Source: Atherix ibis (taxonomy: Eukaryota > Arthropoda > Insecta > Diptera > Athericidae). From it: a stretch of DNA of 64,000 bases. The stretch spans positions 25,506,233-25,570,232 of the forward strand of contig OY282610.1 of NCBI GenBank assembly GCA_958298945.1. The letters run 5' to 3'. Below the pieces are notes generated by a model that ran no database searches, was not told the DNA's origin, and worked only from the letters and a program-made list of their open reading frames with translations. Position numbers and translations under genes: made by a program. Positions 12,495 to 23,699 of this stretch are shown piece after piece; position 1 is the first letter of the stretch; every line of letters begins with the position of its first letter.

Positions 12495-12975
12495 TGTATT
12501 GGCGAAAAAAACCGACTAAGCGATTTCTAAATCGTCTGTTGCCAATTTTTGATGGAACACGACACCTTTTGGTCCATTTTGGCCGCTTCTAACCAATCGC
12601 TAGCTTTAAACGCTTCACAATTGCTGACAGTAGAGGTCCAAATTTGGTGTTTGGCTATATGGAAGCAGCTCATAGTAGATTCATCCTTTCCAGTCCCACC
12701 AAATGTATAGCAAAACCCTCCTGACCATTAGTCCTGCTTCGGCCACCGTTTGAGCCGCTTCACCGCCCTTTACCACGATCATTTTCGCACAATATTATCG
12801 CATGTGATCTATTTCTCACTTTCCGTTTAAAAAATGGGTCGATTTCGCTCCGTGTAGGCCAAGGCTTTGCAAATGGAAATTCGATCCACCATGTTTTTTG
12901 TGTAAATTCGTGTGGCACCCAAACATTGAGCTTCTTTTTGTATCCATCCCATGAAGCCCAAACCCTATCCTCTCT
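12495..12975 (-). pseudogene. Mariner transposase fragment (second mariner type)
   Basis: Minus-strand translation, with frame shifts, gives KKLNVWVPHE (about 12920), FPFAKPW/ICKSLAYTER-like text, ERNRPIF, and a block corresponding to the family's DNIVRK (about 12795). These are followed by YYELLPYSQTPNLDLYCQQL (about 12650-12595), KRPKWTKR and VVFHQ (about 12550). In the family VVFHQ is followed by DNARPH, but here the copy ends and the second catalytic Asp is gone. The order and motifs are those of irritans-type mariner transposases. At least four frameshifts or stops are visible. Confidence 0.75.
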
Positions 12976-12994
12976 CTATTCAGATGTTAAAAGT

Positions 12995-13960
12995 TGTGGC
13001 CCAAGATAAAAAAAACCGTTGAAAGGACATTTTATTGTTACTGTAAACAACATTCAAAGGAGAAGTCCTTGAAAAGCTCAGAAAAAGGATTTTTCACGTC
13101 AAATCGGATATTGCAGAAACTTGGATGCTCCATTATGACAAGGCCCCATGCTATACAGCCATCATCATCGGAGTGTTTTGTTTGTTGTAAGGTCTCTGCA
13201 AAGGATATGTGGTAGCACCAATTTTGGCGACGCTATGTCTCGTGTGGGTTTGTATTGTCAGCTTCCAACAAAAATGGAATTATGTGGCTTCGGAAAACCC
13301 CATTTCACCTGATCAGAGTAAGTGTGATCTTTTTGTTCCCCAAGATAAAAAAAAACTCTTGAAAGGACATTTTATTGGAACTGTCGAAAACATCTAAAGC
13401 AAAAGTCCTTGAAAGACTCAAGGCCCCATGTCACAAGGCCATCCTGAACAGAATGTTTTTGTTTGTTATAGGTTTCTGAGAAGCGGAGCTTATTTGACAG
13501 CGCCAAGACCATGAGACATTTTGGGGCTATGTGGATTCTCTAACAAGGAATAATATGGCGCCTCAAGCCCCCTTTTCACCTGATCATATTAAGTGTGATC
13601 TTTTTGTTCCACAAGATAAAAAAAAACTCTTGGATGGACATTTTCTTGGTACTGTCGATAACATTCAAAGGAGAAGTCCTTGAAAGGGTCCGAAAAATGG
13701 TTCTTTTTATTGCAGATACTAGAATTATCGTCAGCAAGTTTTTGTCGAATAAGGGACGGCCCATTGCTCCCCAAGATAACAAAAAAAACCACTTGAAACT
13801 GTAATTAACATTCAAAGCAATATAACCGAAGAGCTGATGTGCATTTCAGTTGAAGCCTTCTTGCACTGCTACGAAGAGTGGACACTTCACCTCCGCCGAT
13901 GTATAGCTGCTGAAGGGAACAACTTTAGAGGGGATAATAATGTCATTATTTTCCTACCAT
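12995..13960 (+). mobile_element. Mariner 3' segment, internally repeated in tandem
   Basis: A mariner C-terminal segment is present several times head-to-tail. The core CAAGATAAAAAAAA with GGACATTTT nearby occurs at about 13002, 13341, 13612 and (diverged) 13772. In the second copy the frame reads SPDQSKCDLFVPQDKK then LLKGHFIGTVENI (about 13309-13395), which holds the third catalytic Asp context. The first copy is preceded by KAPCYTA-like text at about 13138. The last part reads LRRCIAAEGNNFRGDN (about 13888-13935), the usual transposase C-terminus. Unequal exchange or slippage within one element is the simplest explanation. Confidence 0.65.
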
Positions 13961-14046
13961 ATCTCCTATATCAATATTTGATTTTAAATTGCCATTTTCG
14001 CATTTAGCCCCAAAGGTCATTTTTATTTGATTATTTTTATTAGTAT

Positions 14047-15222
14047 AAGGGGTATAAGCTTAAATCCGCTGTTTGGTCATAGATGGCGTGAGTGAGCATA
14101 TTAAGCTTCCATGGGCACGCCATACTCTTTTTTTTATGAGTTTGACATCTGTCAATATTAATCAGTGCACATTGTCAGCAATTTCGTACAACAAGAGCAC
14201 ATGCGGGAAGCTCTGCTTTTCTGCTTCAATTTGAAGAAATCGGCTGCCGAATCGCATAGAATGCTTGTTGAGGCGTATGGTGACAGTGCTTTATCGGAAA
14301 CAACGTGCCGAGATTGGTTTTGTCGGTTCAAAGACGGCAATTTTGACTTGTGGGACCAGAAGCGTGAAAATCGGCCTAGGAAGCTTGAGGACCATCAATC
14401 GACGAAACCCAATCGCAAAAAATTCTCTTGGAGCAATTGGATGTTACTCAACCAGCCGTTTCCATGCGTCTGCGTACCATGGAGAAGATTGAAAAGATCG
14501 GAAAATGGGTGCCGCATGATGGAGCGACGCCAAAAAACATGCGAAATCTTGATCGCCAGACAATAAAGAAAGTCGTTCCTGCATCGGATTGTGACAGGCG
14601 ATGAAAAGTGGATATATTTCGAGAATCCTAAACGCAAGAAATCGTGAGTTAATCCCGGCCAACCATCAACATCTTCCCCAAGGCCAAGTCGCTTCGGACG
14701 GAAGACGATGTTGTGCGTTTGGTGGGATCAGCAGGGTATCGTCTACGATGAGATGTTTAAACCTGGTGAAACTGTCAATGCCCACCGCTACCACCAATAA
14801 CTGATTAAATTATACCGTGCTCTGCGTGCAAAAAGGACGGAATATCAACAAAGACATAAAAGCTGATTTTCCTCCACGACAACGCACCATCGCACACGTC
14901 AAAATTGGGCCGAAACTACTTGGAGACACTCAACTGGGAGGTGCTACCCCACCACACTTATTAACCAGACCTGGCCCGTTTCGACTTCCACCTGTTTTCG
15001 TCGATGGGCCACGGGCTCGATGAGCAGCACTTCGATTGATGAGTGGTTTGTCTCAAAAAAAAGAGGAATTTTTTTGGCGTGGTATCCACAAATTGCCCGA
15101 GAGATGGGAAAAATGTGTATCTAGTGAGGGCACGTACTTTGAATAAATGTGTTTTTGCTTTCTATGAAAAAATATGTGTTTTTTTTTGACTAACAAACAG
15201 CGGATTTAAGCTTATACACCTG
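14047..15222 (+). mobile_element. Mos1-like mariner element, copy 1 (both TIRs present)
   Basis: The left terminal inverted repeat begins AGGGGTATAAGCTTAAATCC at 14048. The right end near 15190-15221 is its reverse complement with few changes. TA dinucleotides lie next to both ends, as expected for mariner insertion. The transposase starts near 14201 (MREALLFCFNLKKSAAESHR) and shows the helix-turn-helix region, VTGDEKW (first catalytic Asp, about 14590), HDNAPSH with the Asp kept (about 14875) and a diverged third motif PDLARFDFHLF (about 14960). It is split by frameshifts and has a deletion after LEDHQ relative to copy 2. The motifs place it in the mauritiana (Mos1) subfamily. It is inactive as coded. 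Confidence 0.9.
14048..14080 (+). repeat. Left terminal inverted repeat of mariner copy 1
   Basis: It matches the reverse complement of 15189-15221 over about 32 bp: GTATAAGCTTAAATCCGCTG is identical in both, apart from one neighbouring base near the tip. Confidence 0.9.
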
Positions 15223-15224
15223 TA

Positions 15225-16985
15225 AATAAATAAAAATATTTTCTATGCTTTTTAATTAATAGTTTTTCATAAATTTTGGATATATTTCTTTTCTCCATAG
15301 AACAATTTTTTAAACTTTAGGATAAGAAATAAATTGTTGGATTCCAGTTACCTTATCATATTTTTGAATGGAGTTTTTTTTTATTAACTTCCGAACATGT
15401 GTTCAATTTTTTCCGTTAATTATTTATTATAATAAAAGCAAATATACAAGTAAAAAAATAAAACATATATGTTTGCCCTCTTCTTAAAAATCTGCTTGAA
15501 TTATAAATAATGGATAAGTGCGAGTATCTGTAAAGGAAGAGCGAAAACCATTGCAATAATAATCATGTACAAATTTATAAGGATTTGTTTATTTGTTTAC
15601 AATTTTTCTCCATAAAATTTATTAGTTACACAATAAAAATTCATCTGTTCATAAATGTATGGTCTCCATTTTTTTTAATTTTTTTTTATTTTTTGGTTTG
15701 TTTGTAGATTCGTCATACTATCTATAATAAAGGACGAATTAAGTACCTGTTAAAATATGAAACAAAATTCAATAGATTCAAGAAGGAGCATCGACCAAAT
15801 ATGAGAGTGTTATTGAAATTCAAAGGGATGGTAAGAGGAGGGTTTATTATGAAAAATATATTCTCTAGATTGTATAATTTTATAATAAATAATTTGCAAA
15901 AGGATCAATAGAGTAAAGGGGATAAAGGGACGAACGAAATGACAACCGAAACGAAATCTTTATCGAGAATATCATCGAGCATTTGCGCAGGCACTGGTTC
16001 CGTCAAACTTAAGATTAACTGGCGTAACTAAACTCCTCAAGTGGTTATGGTATTCACTTGAAATCAATACAACCCAATACAATCCAATAGGATACGATAT
16101 ATTCGCCATAAGCTTGAGAACTAAATAAATTAAATAACCGTACACAAGGGATTTGGTATTTTCAAAGAAATGTTATGCTATCGTTATCAGTTTATGAATT
16201 TAGCCGCCACCCTCTCGCCAAATACATTTACACATACAAGAGCAGAAAAAAAATTACGAAAAATGAAAAGCTAAAAGATGAAGAAAAAATATAAAACATA
16301 ATAAAATGCCTAACAATCAACAGTAGCCCTTCAGTAATAATAGTCCGAAAGGGGTTGTGTAATCCTTTTTTACGCTTTCATTGTGGGCAATATTTTGCTT
16401 AGAGTTTTGAAGCCGATAGTAGACATTTTTTTCAAAGGGGATGATGGGGGTTAGCCAACGGTAGTATGGTATATTGTACAAACAATTTTTAAAAGAAAAA
16501 ATATGTCCAACATTAAAGGATAAATGGAAGAGACAGAGACAAGTGAACGTCTATTACTTGGCCTGCCAGTTTAGTGGTGGAAAATAGTAATAACCAAGTC
16601 AGTTTTGGTTTCCCCTAAATTTTCTATTCTTTCTCTTTTTAGAGGAAATACAAGTTCTGAAGGATATGATTTATTAGAGAGACCTACCATATGTTTAGTA
16701 TATGATGTATTATTGTTTATATAAATATTATTTCGAAACGGTGTTGATGTCAGTTCTAAAAATCCTTAGCAAATAGTTTATTTTCGGTATTTATTATGTT
16801 TTTTTTTAGTGTTCCTTTATTTTTTTTTTTTGTTGTGTTTGATTGAATCTTGAATTAATAATTATTTTTTTAAATTACTACTTATAAAGTTTATTTTTAT
16901 AATTGTAATCAATTACATTTGATTTCGTGGAATTTCATTATTTTTCGTTATTAATATTATTTTTTATATACTCAATTTGAGAAAA
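15225..16985. other. Gene-free AT-rich stretch
   Basis: No exon-like or transposase-like signal was found. There are several long T runs (15380, 15670-15690, 16800-16830). The 15900-16230 part is less AT-biased and probably unique sequence. Confidence 0.4.
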
Positions 16986-16989
16986 AACA

Positions 16990-17360
16990 GTATTATCCAA
17001 TTTATATTATAAAAAGTAAAATAAAATAAAATCTATTTAAAATTTTGATTTGAATAAAATTTTTATATTTTTATATTATTAGAATTTTGCCATTATAATT
17101 ATATGTAAAATAGTCTTTCTTGCAGGACATGATACTTTTGTGGTAATTTTTTATGAATTTTTTTCTACATTAAGAACTATTAAGAAATACGTGCCAATGA
17201 CCCTATTCACACTAGACAATCACTTTCTGCTGATGCAATCACTTTTCCATAGTTATTGAGAAATTTTTAAAGCTTTATTGATTATCCCGTATTTATTGAG
17301 TGAGAAATGAGCTTCATTCCTGAAGAAATAATCGCCTCTTAAAGTGCAAGACGTGGACCA
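16990..17360 (-). mobile_element. WPPRS/DEAHF-family transposon fragment
   Basis: The minus strand reads LRGDYFFRNEAHFSLNKYG around 17345-17290. The first catalytic Asp is replaced by Asn (family SDEAHF, here RNEAHF). It is followed by the family's 3' signature, AATGGCAAAA at about 17090 and TTGGATAATA at about 16997. The middle of the element is deleted. Confidence 0.7.
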
Positions 17361-17369
17361 TAGAATCAA

Positions 17370-17545
17370 TATTTTATCGAAAAGTTTTTCCTAAATTTTG
17401 TATTATTTTTGTTAAATTATTAAATTAATAATAAAAAATAGCAAATTACAATATAAATAAATATTAATTTCATTAATATATTTATTTAACAAATATTAAA
17501 TATAAAAGGACTCTACTTTCCAAATAGTAAAATGGATAATTATCA
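17370..17545 (+). mobile_element. 3' end fragment of the WPPRS transposon family
   Basis: Plus strand, with ATAGCAAATTACAA (about 17437) and then CTTTCCAAATAG/ATGGATAATT near 17515-17540. This matches the non-coding 3' end seen in the other copies. It lies next to the oppositely oriented fragment at 16990-17360. Confidence 0.5.
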
Positions 17546-17549
17546 TTTT

Positions 17550-17930
17550 TAAAGAGAGCGTTTTTTATTTTTAACGTATTTGTTTGGTATTTAAAAGACC
17601 AATAATATAAAATAGAAAATTATAAAATTATTTTTAAATAATCTATTAAAAATTATATGAAATAATTTTTTTTTTCGGTCAAAAACACAGGAGTGGAAAT
17701 TTTTTTTTTCTTACAAACTTTTTACCTTCTCTTTGCAAGAATATTAAAGTAGTGATTTCTGGCTATAGGACTTAACAATAACTGAAAGCAAAAGAATACT
17801 CTATATAAAATTATATCCTTATATTTATAAGGATTTTTTGTAAATAAAAAAAATTCCCCTACAAATTTATGAGATTTGTTGAAATTATACAAGTATTAAA
17901 AAGTCCAAAGTCGTGTTAAACCAGTATAAA
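17550..17930. other. AT-rich spacer
   Basis: A/T-rich with no coding or transposon motif seen. It leads into the palindromic tandem array. Confidence 0.4.
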
Positions 17931-17954
17931 TATCTCAATAATATTTCTAAATGA

Positions 17955-18650
17955 ATAGTTTTGTAAGTCACTGTAATTGAAGGGATCTAGGAAATTATGT
18001 GAATTGAATCCTAACTGGATACTTTTGTAAGTCACTGTAATTACAGTGACCTACAAAATTATGTGAAAAAAATCCCAAATGGATAGTTTTGTGAGTCACT
18101 GTAATTACAATGACTTACAAAATTATGTGAATTGAATCCTAAGTGGATAGTTTTGTAAGTCACTGTAATTACAGTGATGTACAAAATTATGTGAATTACC
18201 TCCAAATTGGAAAGTTTTGTAAGCCACTGTAATTACAGTAACCTACAAAATTATGTGAAAAAAATACCAAATGGATAGTTTTGTGAGTCACTGTAATTAC
18301 AATGACTTACAAAATTGTGTGAATTGAATCCTAACTGGTTAGTTTTGTAAGTCACTGTAATTACAGTGATCTACAAAATTATGTAAATTAAATTCCAAAT
18401 GGATAGTTTTGTAAGCCACTGTAATTACAGTAACCTACAAAATTATGTGAAATAAATCCTAACTGGTTAGTTTTGTAAGTCACTGTAATTACAGTGATCT
18501 ACAAAATTATGTGAATTGAATCCTAAGTGGATAGTTTTGTAAGTCACTGTAATTACAGTGATGTACAAAATTATGTGAATTACCTCCAAATTGGAAAGTT
18601 TTGTAAGTCACTTTAATTACAGTTGAATTGAATTATTACAGTGACCTACA
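17955..18650. repeat. Tandem array of 64-bp palindrome-containing units, copy 1
   Basis: About eleven units. Each has a near-perfect dyad (GTAAGTCACTG, then TAATTACAGTGACCTAC) of about 28 bp, plus a 36-bp spacer ending in GGATAGTTTT. Sub-variants alternate: spacers with AAAAAAATCC, ATTGAATCC or ATTACCTCC recur in a semi-regular order, suggesting amplification of multi-unit blocks. It joins directly to the tail at 18629-19102. Confidence 0.92.
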
Positions 18651-19102
18651 AACTTGTGTGAATTGAATCCTAATTGGATAGTTTTGTTTTGACTAGTTTT
18701 TTAAAATCCTGAAATAGGTTACAGTGACCTACAAAATTTAAATTTTTTTTGACTGCACATTAAACTTCCTACTGTCTATTAGCTGAGTGTGTACATTTGG
18801 TACCCTGCCATTTTCATCAGTTCTGTCTTTTTGCACTTTACCTTTTGCTTTGATCAACACTGTATAGTTTTTGATGTGTTACTAATTTTTGGTCTAACTG
18901 TATATTATAGTACTGTCCTCAATATTTTTTATTAAAATAGTGAAAAGACTCCAATTTTTAGACATTTATTGCGGTCAATTTTATTCTCACATGGTAGTAG
19001 TCAGATTTTGTTAGCTACTTTACTACTTTTGTGATAGAATAAAATAATTATTTAGGTTTTTAAATTTTGCTTTACACCTTATTTTACTCAAAGAATGGTT
19101 AA
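18629..19102. mobile_element. Shared tail of palindromic-array element, copy 1
   Basis: A 474-bp segment nearly identical to 23084-23526. The similarity begins at GAATTATTACAGTGACC and stops abruptly after AGAATGGTTAA. No open frame or known transposase motif is visible. A tandem array with a fixed unique tail, present twice in different flanks, suggests a non-autonomous mobile element or a dispersed satellite module. Copy 1 keeps about 26 bp around 18975-19005 that copy 2 lacks. Confidence 0.85.
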
Positions 19103-19104
19103 GC

Positions 19105-20555
19105 TCACAATGAGTATAATTTTGTTGATAATATTTCGAAATTAAATTTTTAATATATTATTTGTAAAATTTTCATATAACATATAAAAATGCACATCCT
19201 TAATTAAGAAACAAAATCAACAAATTGACAAAAATTATATCAACAAATTTTCTCTAAGAAAAATTAGTTTTTTTTTTTTTTTGGAAAAATTTCGGTTTTA
19301 AAAAAGATTAAGCTAAAGAAAGAAAAAAAAAATAATTTTTTTACTAAAAAAAGAAGACATTAATTTTAAGTGGGGAAGTTTTGTTTTTATAGAAAGTGAA
19401 AAGTGGTAAGGGTCTCAAGCTTAAGTCATCAAACAATTTCGTTATTTCCTAATTAAATGACCAGAAAATGGAGCATTTATAATGCGTGTTTTTTGTTATG
19501 CGTTTTTTGTTGTTGTTGTTATTAATATTAAATATGAAAATTAATTGTAGTATAAAAATTATTGTACGAGATATAAAATAAATGATCACATTATGAAAAA
19601 TTCATCGTGTAACATTTTATCCACAAAGCGTAACCGCACTGCTGGTCAATATGTACTCGTTCGTATATCGTAATTACGTTCAAATGCATTCGACCAATTA
19701 ATATTTGATTTGTATTCCATTTATTAATCTATTAATAATATAGATTAAAATTTAGCTATTATATAATAATCGTAGAGTAAACAAAAAACAGGACGTGTAA
19801 TATTTGCGAGCATGCACGAATTTTAGCTGGTCGTCGGTTCTGAAAACTATTACGTTGCTTAATTTTGAATAATTTTTTATTTATAGCAACAACAAAAAAT
19901 TAAATTAAATTAAATTTACAAAATTACATATTATATATATACTATATGTATGCAGATACAGTTTTGAAATTTTCATATTGCTTAAATCTCAAAATTCGAT
20001 ATCGTAACTGTTAGTCGAATAGTGCGTAATATTAGATTTGGAGCAAAAGGACCTTTTCCAATTGAAAATTTCCTCGAAAATTTGTGAATATGAATCCTTG
20101 TATTTGAAATTATAATATTACTGGAATATTTGAATTTTTATCAGTTAATTTACTATAGAAATAGTTCACAGTTGTTGAGAAGTATAAAGGAAGGATCAAA
20201 AAAGTATTGGTATTTACATTTAATTCTCATAAAAAAAATTACAAAATTATGATTTCTTTTAAAACTTTAAACATTACCATTAAAGAAAATAATTATTCAA
20301 GTTTAGGTTTGTAATATGGAAGCTTTTCATTTATTAAATATATTATATATTTATTATTTAATAAATAGATTTTCTATATTAAAATCTGCCATTTTTTATT
20401 AAAAATTTATTTTTAAATAAAAAATTTTTTAACTACAGATTAATTTATAAAATTTGTATGCCGATTTGATGCTAGATCAACAGGATTTGTATGCTGATTA
20501 TTCGAACAAATATTTCGAAAAAGATATCGCTTTGATAACCAATTTTTTTCAACTT
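19105..20555. other. Gene-free AT-rich stretch
   Basis: No gene or transposon signal is supported. There are poly(A/T) tracts at 19268-19283 and 19320-19350. A short direct repeat (GATTTGTATGC-GATT) lies at about 20454-20500. Confidence 0.4.
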
Positions 20556-20559
20556 AAAC

Positions 20560-20815
20560 TTAAAGATTTTTTTCTGGATCATATTTAATCTTAATTAAAT
20601 GACAATACAAGCCACACAATCTGGCAAATTACAATCAGAAATATGTGACGAAAAATGACCTTAAAAGGATCGTGTCATGCAAGAAGTCTGATAGCAGTTA
20701 TTTTAATTATATTATATTTAATATAAAATGGCAATTTTTTTGTAATTAATTAAATTAAATTGAAAAATATATTTTATTGAATTTTATTTTCCAAATTAAA
20801 AGTTGGATAATTTGT
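20560..20815 (+). mobile_element. C-terminal fragment of the WPPRS transposon family
   Basis: Plus-strand text LKRIVSCKKSDSSYF (about 20659-20704, one frameshift) corresponds to the family's C-terminal KRxxxCxRSRGGH region. It is followed by AATGGCAATT (about 20728) and TTCCAAATTA with TTGGATAATT (about 20790-20813). Confidence 0.6.
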
Positions 20816-20819
20816 TTTT

Positions 20820-22680
20820 TTTTTTGCTGTTGGTCGATAAAAATAAGCTCCAAGATCTCATCTAATAAGGTAATAAAATTATTTTCTTATCAAAAAATTA
20901 AATAATAAACAATTAAATAAAATAGATGCTATATAAATATCTAGATGACGATATCTAAAAAGACCCCAATTTCTATCAATGTAAAATAGAAAAATTTTAA
21001 TTACCTTCGATAATAAACACAATAACGTATAATATATATAATCAAAATCTCCTTTATGAAGATGAAGAAAATTAATCAAATCTATAAATATATTCATAAC
21101 AAGTGAAGAGAAAGAAAACCAGCAACAACCCAACATCCCTTCCTACTATATCCAATACGGGTAGGATATGTTAAGTTGCTTACAACGAACCCAAAAATTC
21201 GTTAACTTAAATAATTGATAGTAAATCCTGCAATCTTCGTAATCACTTCTAATTTTTACAACACAGCATATTTGACTATTCGAATACGTTTAAGTCTCGA
21301 CAATCTGTGCGAAATGATGAAAAAGAAAGTGTACCTCTTCACCCCATTCAGGATTCTCATTGTCAAGCATAACATTCAATTCTGTGGCTAGTATTGGCCA
21401 ATAAAAATGAATACATTCGAAGCAGAAAAACTTGAACGGAGCCAGACAATTGTTGTGAGTTAGTAACTGATGAGTAAATGTGCTTGACGGAAAGGACGAG
21501 GCGAGTTCAAAGGACAGAATGGAATAGAAGAAAGGTAGTTCGATAGGTTGGGGGATACGCATAATACAACTATTGGAAAGAAATGGTTACAAACCCTTCG
21601 AATATGCTTTCTTATATTGCATTGAGGTCCATAATCCTCTGCTTATATCGAAATGATGAAACCAGTCGCTCGGTCAACCCAACAATCAATTTGTGGTGGA
21701 TAGACTAGACAAGTAAGACTGTTACAGTATTTAGAAAAATATAATATAATAAAAAAGAATGTATTCAACGACCCGGTCTACTTGAGTATTTTGTGGGGAC
21801 CTGTTCGCTTCAAAGGACGATGCGATGATATGACAAATGGAACAACAAAATTAACTAAAAAAAATTATTATAGATTTCGACTTAAAAGTTGATTCTTTTG
21901 CAATCGTTCAATACAGTCATGAACGTATAAATGTGCATGAACGCCCAAAAATGTCAACATTTGGCCATAAATTAGAAACCACAACGAGTGGTAACTACTC
22001 AGCGAACGAATAGGATACTCGAAAAATTATCGGTGCGCATAAACACGTTGAGCGAACGTTCAGTTCGGTTCCTTTTTTACTTATTTTAATCCAGAGGATA
22101 ACACTAAAAATTCAACAATAAAAAGGAATTAACTTTTTTCTGAATTATTCCATAATTTCGAACAGATTCCATAATTTCGAATAATTTTTGCAGTAAAATT
22201 GGTAGTTGAGTGTTCGGAATGAGGAACTGATCGATTTGTATACAGGGCGCTCCTTACTTTTAAGTTAAGTGAAACTATTTAATTTTGTTAACCAAAAATT
22301 AAACAAATTGCTTATTACGCTCAGCGAAAATATAAAGGCACTAAAACTTATAAAGTTTCAATTTGAACAATAGGACACTGAAACTTATAAAGGGCTAGTA
22401 TCAGTAAAAAAATGAATTCCGAACCAGAAATATAACCTTTTAATTTTTGTTTGTTCATATTTTGCTTAAAAATTTTTAAGCTAAATATAAACAAACAAAA
22501 ATTAAAAGTCAATAGATATACAGCGGTGATGACGACCAAAAATGCAAGACAAAATTGACAGTCTTGGTCAAAAAACAACAGCAACGTATCGGTGAAAAAA
22601 ATAGGAAGGACAATGACAAGATTTGCAGTGTCGATCAAAAAAAAAAGAGGCTCATCTTTATATGCATAATTTCATGAGTT
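20820..22680. other. Gene-free stretch
   Basis: Open frames of 85-96 codons on the minus strand (20879-21136, 21290-21562, 22348-22638) have no recognisable domain, start context or splice support. The last overlaps a palindrome. The 21290-21560 part is GC-richer than its flanks and could be old transposon sequence that I cannot place. Confidence 0.4.
22437..22508. repeat. 72-bp spacerless palindrome
   Basis: The left half 22437-22472 and right half 22473-22508 are reverse complements with two mismatches in 36 and no spacer. The arms begin CTTTTAATTTTTGTTTGTTC and meet at TTAAAAATTTTTAA. It can extrude as a cruciform or snap back. Confidence 0.92.
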
Positions 22681-22754
22681 ACTGTTATCCTATTTATAAT
22701 ATTCTAATTCTAAAGTTTAATATTGTAGTGACATAAAAAAATTATGGGAATTAA

Positions 22755-23085
22755 ATTGAATTAAATCCTAATTGGATAGTTTAGTAAGTCACTGTAACTA
22801 CAGTGACCTACAAAATTATGTGAGTAAGTCCTAAACGGATAGTTTTGTAAGTCACTGTAACTACAGTGACCTACAAAATTATATGAATTAAATTCCAAGT
22901 GGATAGTTTTGCAAGTCACTGTAATTACAGTGACCTGCAAAATTATGTGAATAAAATTCCTAAATGGATAGTTTTGCAAGTCACTGTAATTAAAGTGATT
23001 TACAAAATTATGCGAATTACCTCCAAATTGGAAAAGTTTTGTAAGTCACTGTAATTACAGTGACCTACAAAATTATGTGAATTGA
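22755..23085. repeat. Tandem array of 64-bp palindrome-containing units, copy 2
   Basis: About five units of the same 64-bp repeat as at 17955-18650, including the same dyad around TCACTGTAATTACAGTGA. Some units have the variant CTGTAACTACAG. The array is shorter than copy 1 but joins the same tail. Confidence 0.92.
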
Positions 23086-23526
23086 ATTATTACAGTGACC
23101 TACAAACTTGTGTGAATTGAATCCTAATTGGATAGTTTTGTTTTGACTAGTTTTTTAAAATCCTGAAATAGGTTACAGTGACCTACAAAATTTAAATTTT
23201 TTTTGACTGCACATTAAACTTCCTACTGTCTTTTAGCTGAGTGTGTACATTTGGTACCCTGCCATTTTCATCAGTTCTGTCTTTTTGCACTTTACCTTTT
23301 GCTTTGATCAACACTGTATAGTTTTTGATGTGTTACTAATTTTTGGTCTAACTGTATATTATAGTACTGTCCTCAATATTTTTTATTAAAATAGTCAAAA
23401 GACTCCAATTTTTGACATTGACTGCGGTCAGATTTTGTTAGCTACTTTACTACTTTTGTGATATGATAAAATAATTTTTGTTTTTAAATTTTGCTTTACA
23501 CCCTATTTTATTCACAGAATGGTTAA
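23084..23526. mobile_element. Shared tail of palindromic-array element, copy 2
   Basis: 443 bp nearly identical to 18629-19102, with a deletion of about 26 bp whose ends share TCA. After GGTTAA the two flanks are unrelated. It has no coding capacity. Confidence 0.88.
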
Positions 23527-23609
23527 TATCTTAAAACTGCTTAATTTGTTTGAAAAACTCAATTTCTGCCTTTGTTTCAAATTCGGAATATTCTGTTTTT
23601 ATAGGAAAG

Positions 23610-23690
23610 AAATGTGAGACTAAGCCGGTCTGGAAGCATTGTCGTGTTGTAGGTTCAAATCCCACTGAGGCATGTCCCTAATCTAAAAAT
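23610..23690 (+). other. Possible tRNA-derived SINE head or tRNA pseudogene
   Basis: GTAGGTTCAAATCCCAC at about 23650-23666 looks like a tRNA T-arm (box B GGTTCAAATCC), with four of five stem pairs. CTAAGCCGGTCTGG about 40 bp upstream could be a diverged box A. No acceptor stem closes it and no anticodon arm is clear, so a functional tRNA is unlikely. A SINE head or chance box B remains possible. Confidence 0.3.
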
Positions 23691-23699
23691 CCAATTTTC

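Noticed and set aside
17955..18650. CRISPR array
   Set aside because: The repeats are palindromic and regularly spaced, but the spacers are also repeated variants of one sequence, and this is eukaryotic DNA. It is a tandem satellite.
22761..22979. Repetitive minus-strand frame (NYPFR/VGHCSYSDL repeats) as a peptide gene
   Set aside because: It is translated from the 64-bp palindromic tandem units, and the repeat explains it entirely.
23610..23690. Functional tRNA gene
   Set aside because: Only the T-arm/box B is convincing. No acceptor stem or anticodon arm can be folded, so it was kept only as a low-confidence SINE/pseudo-tRNA.
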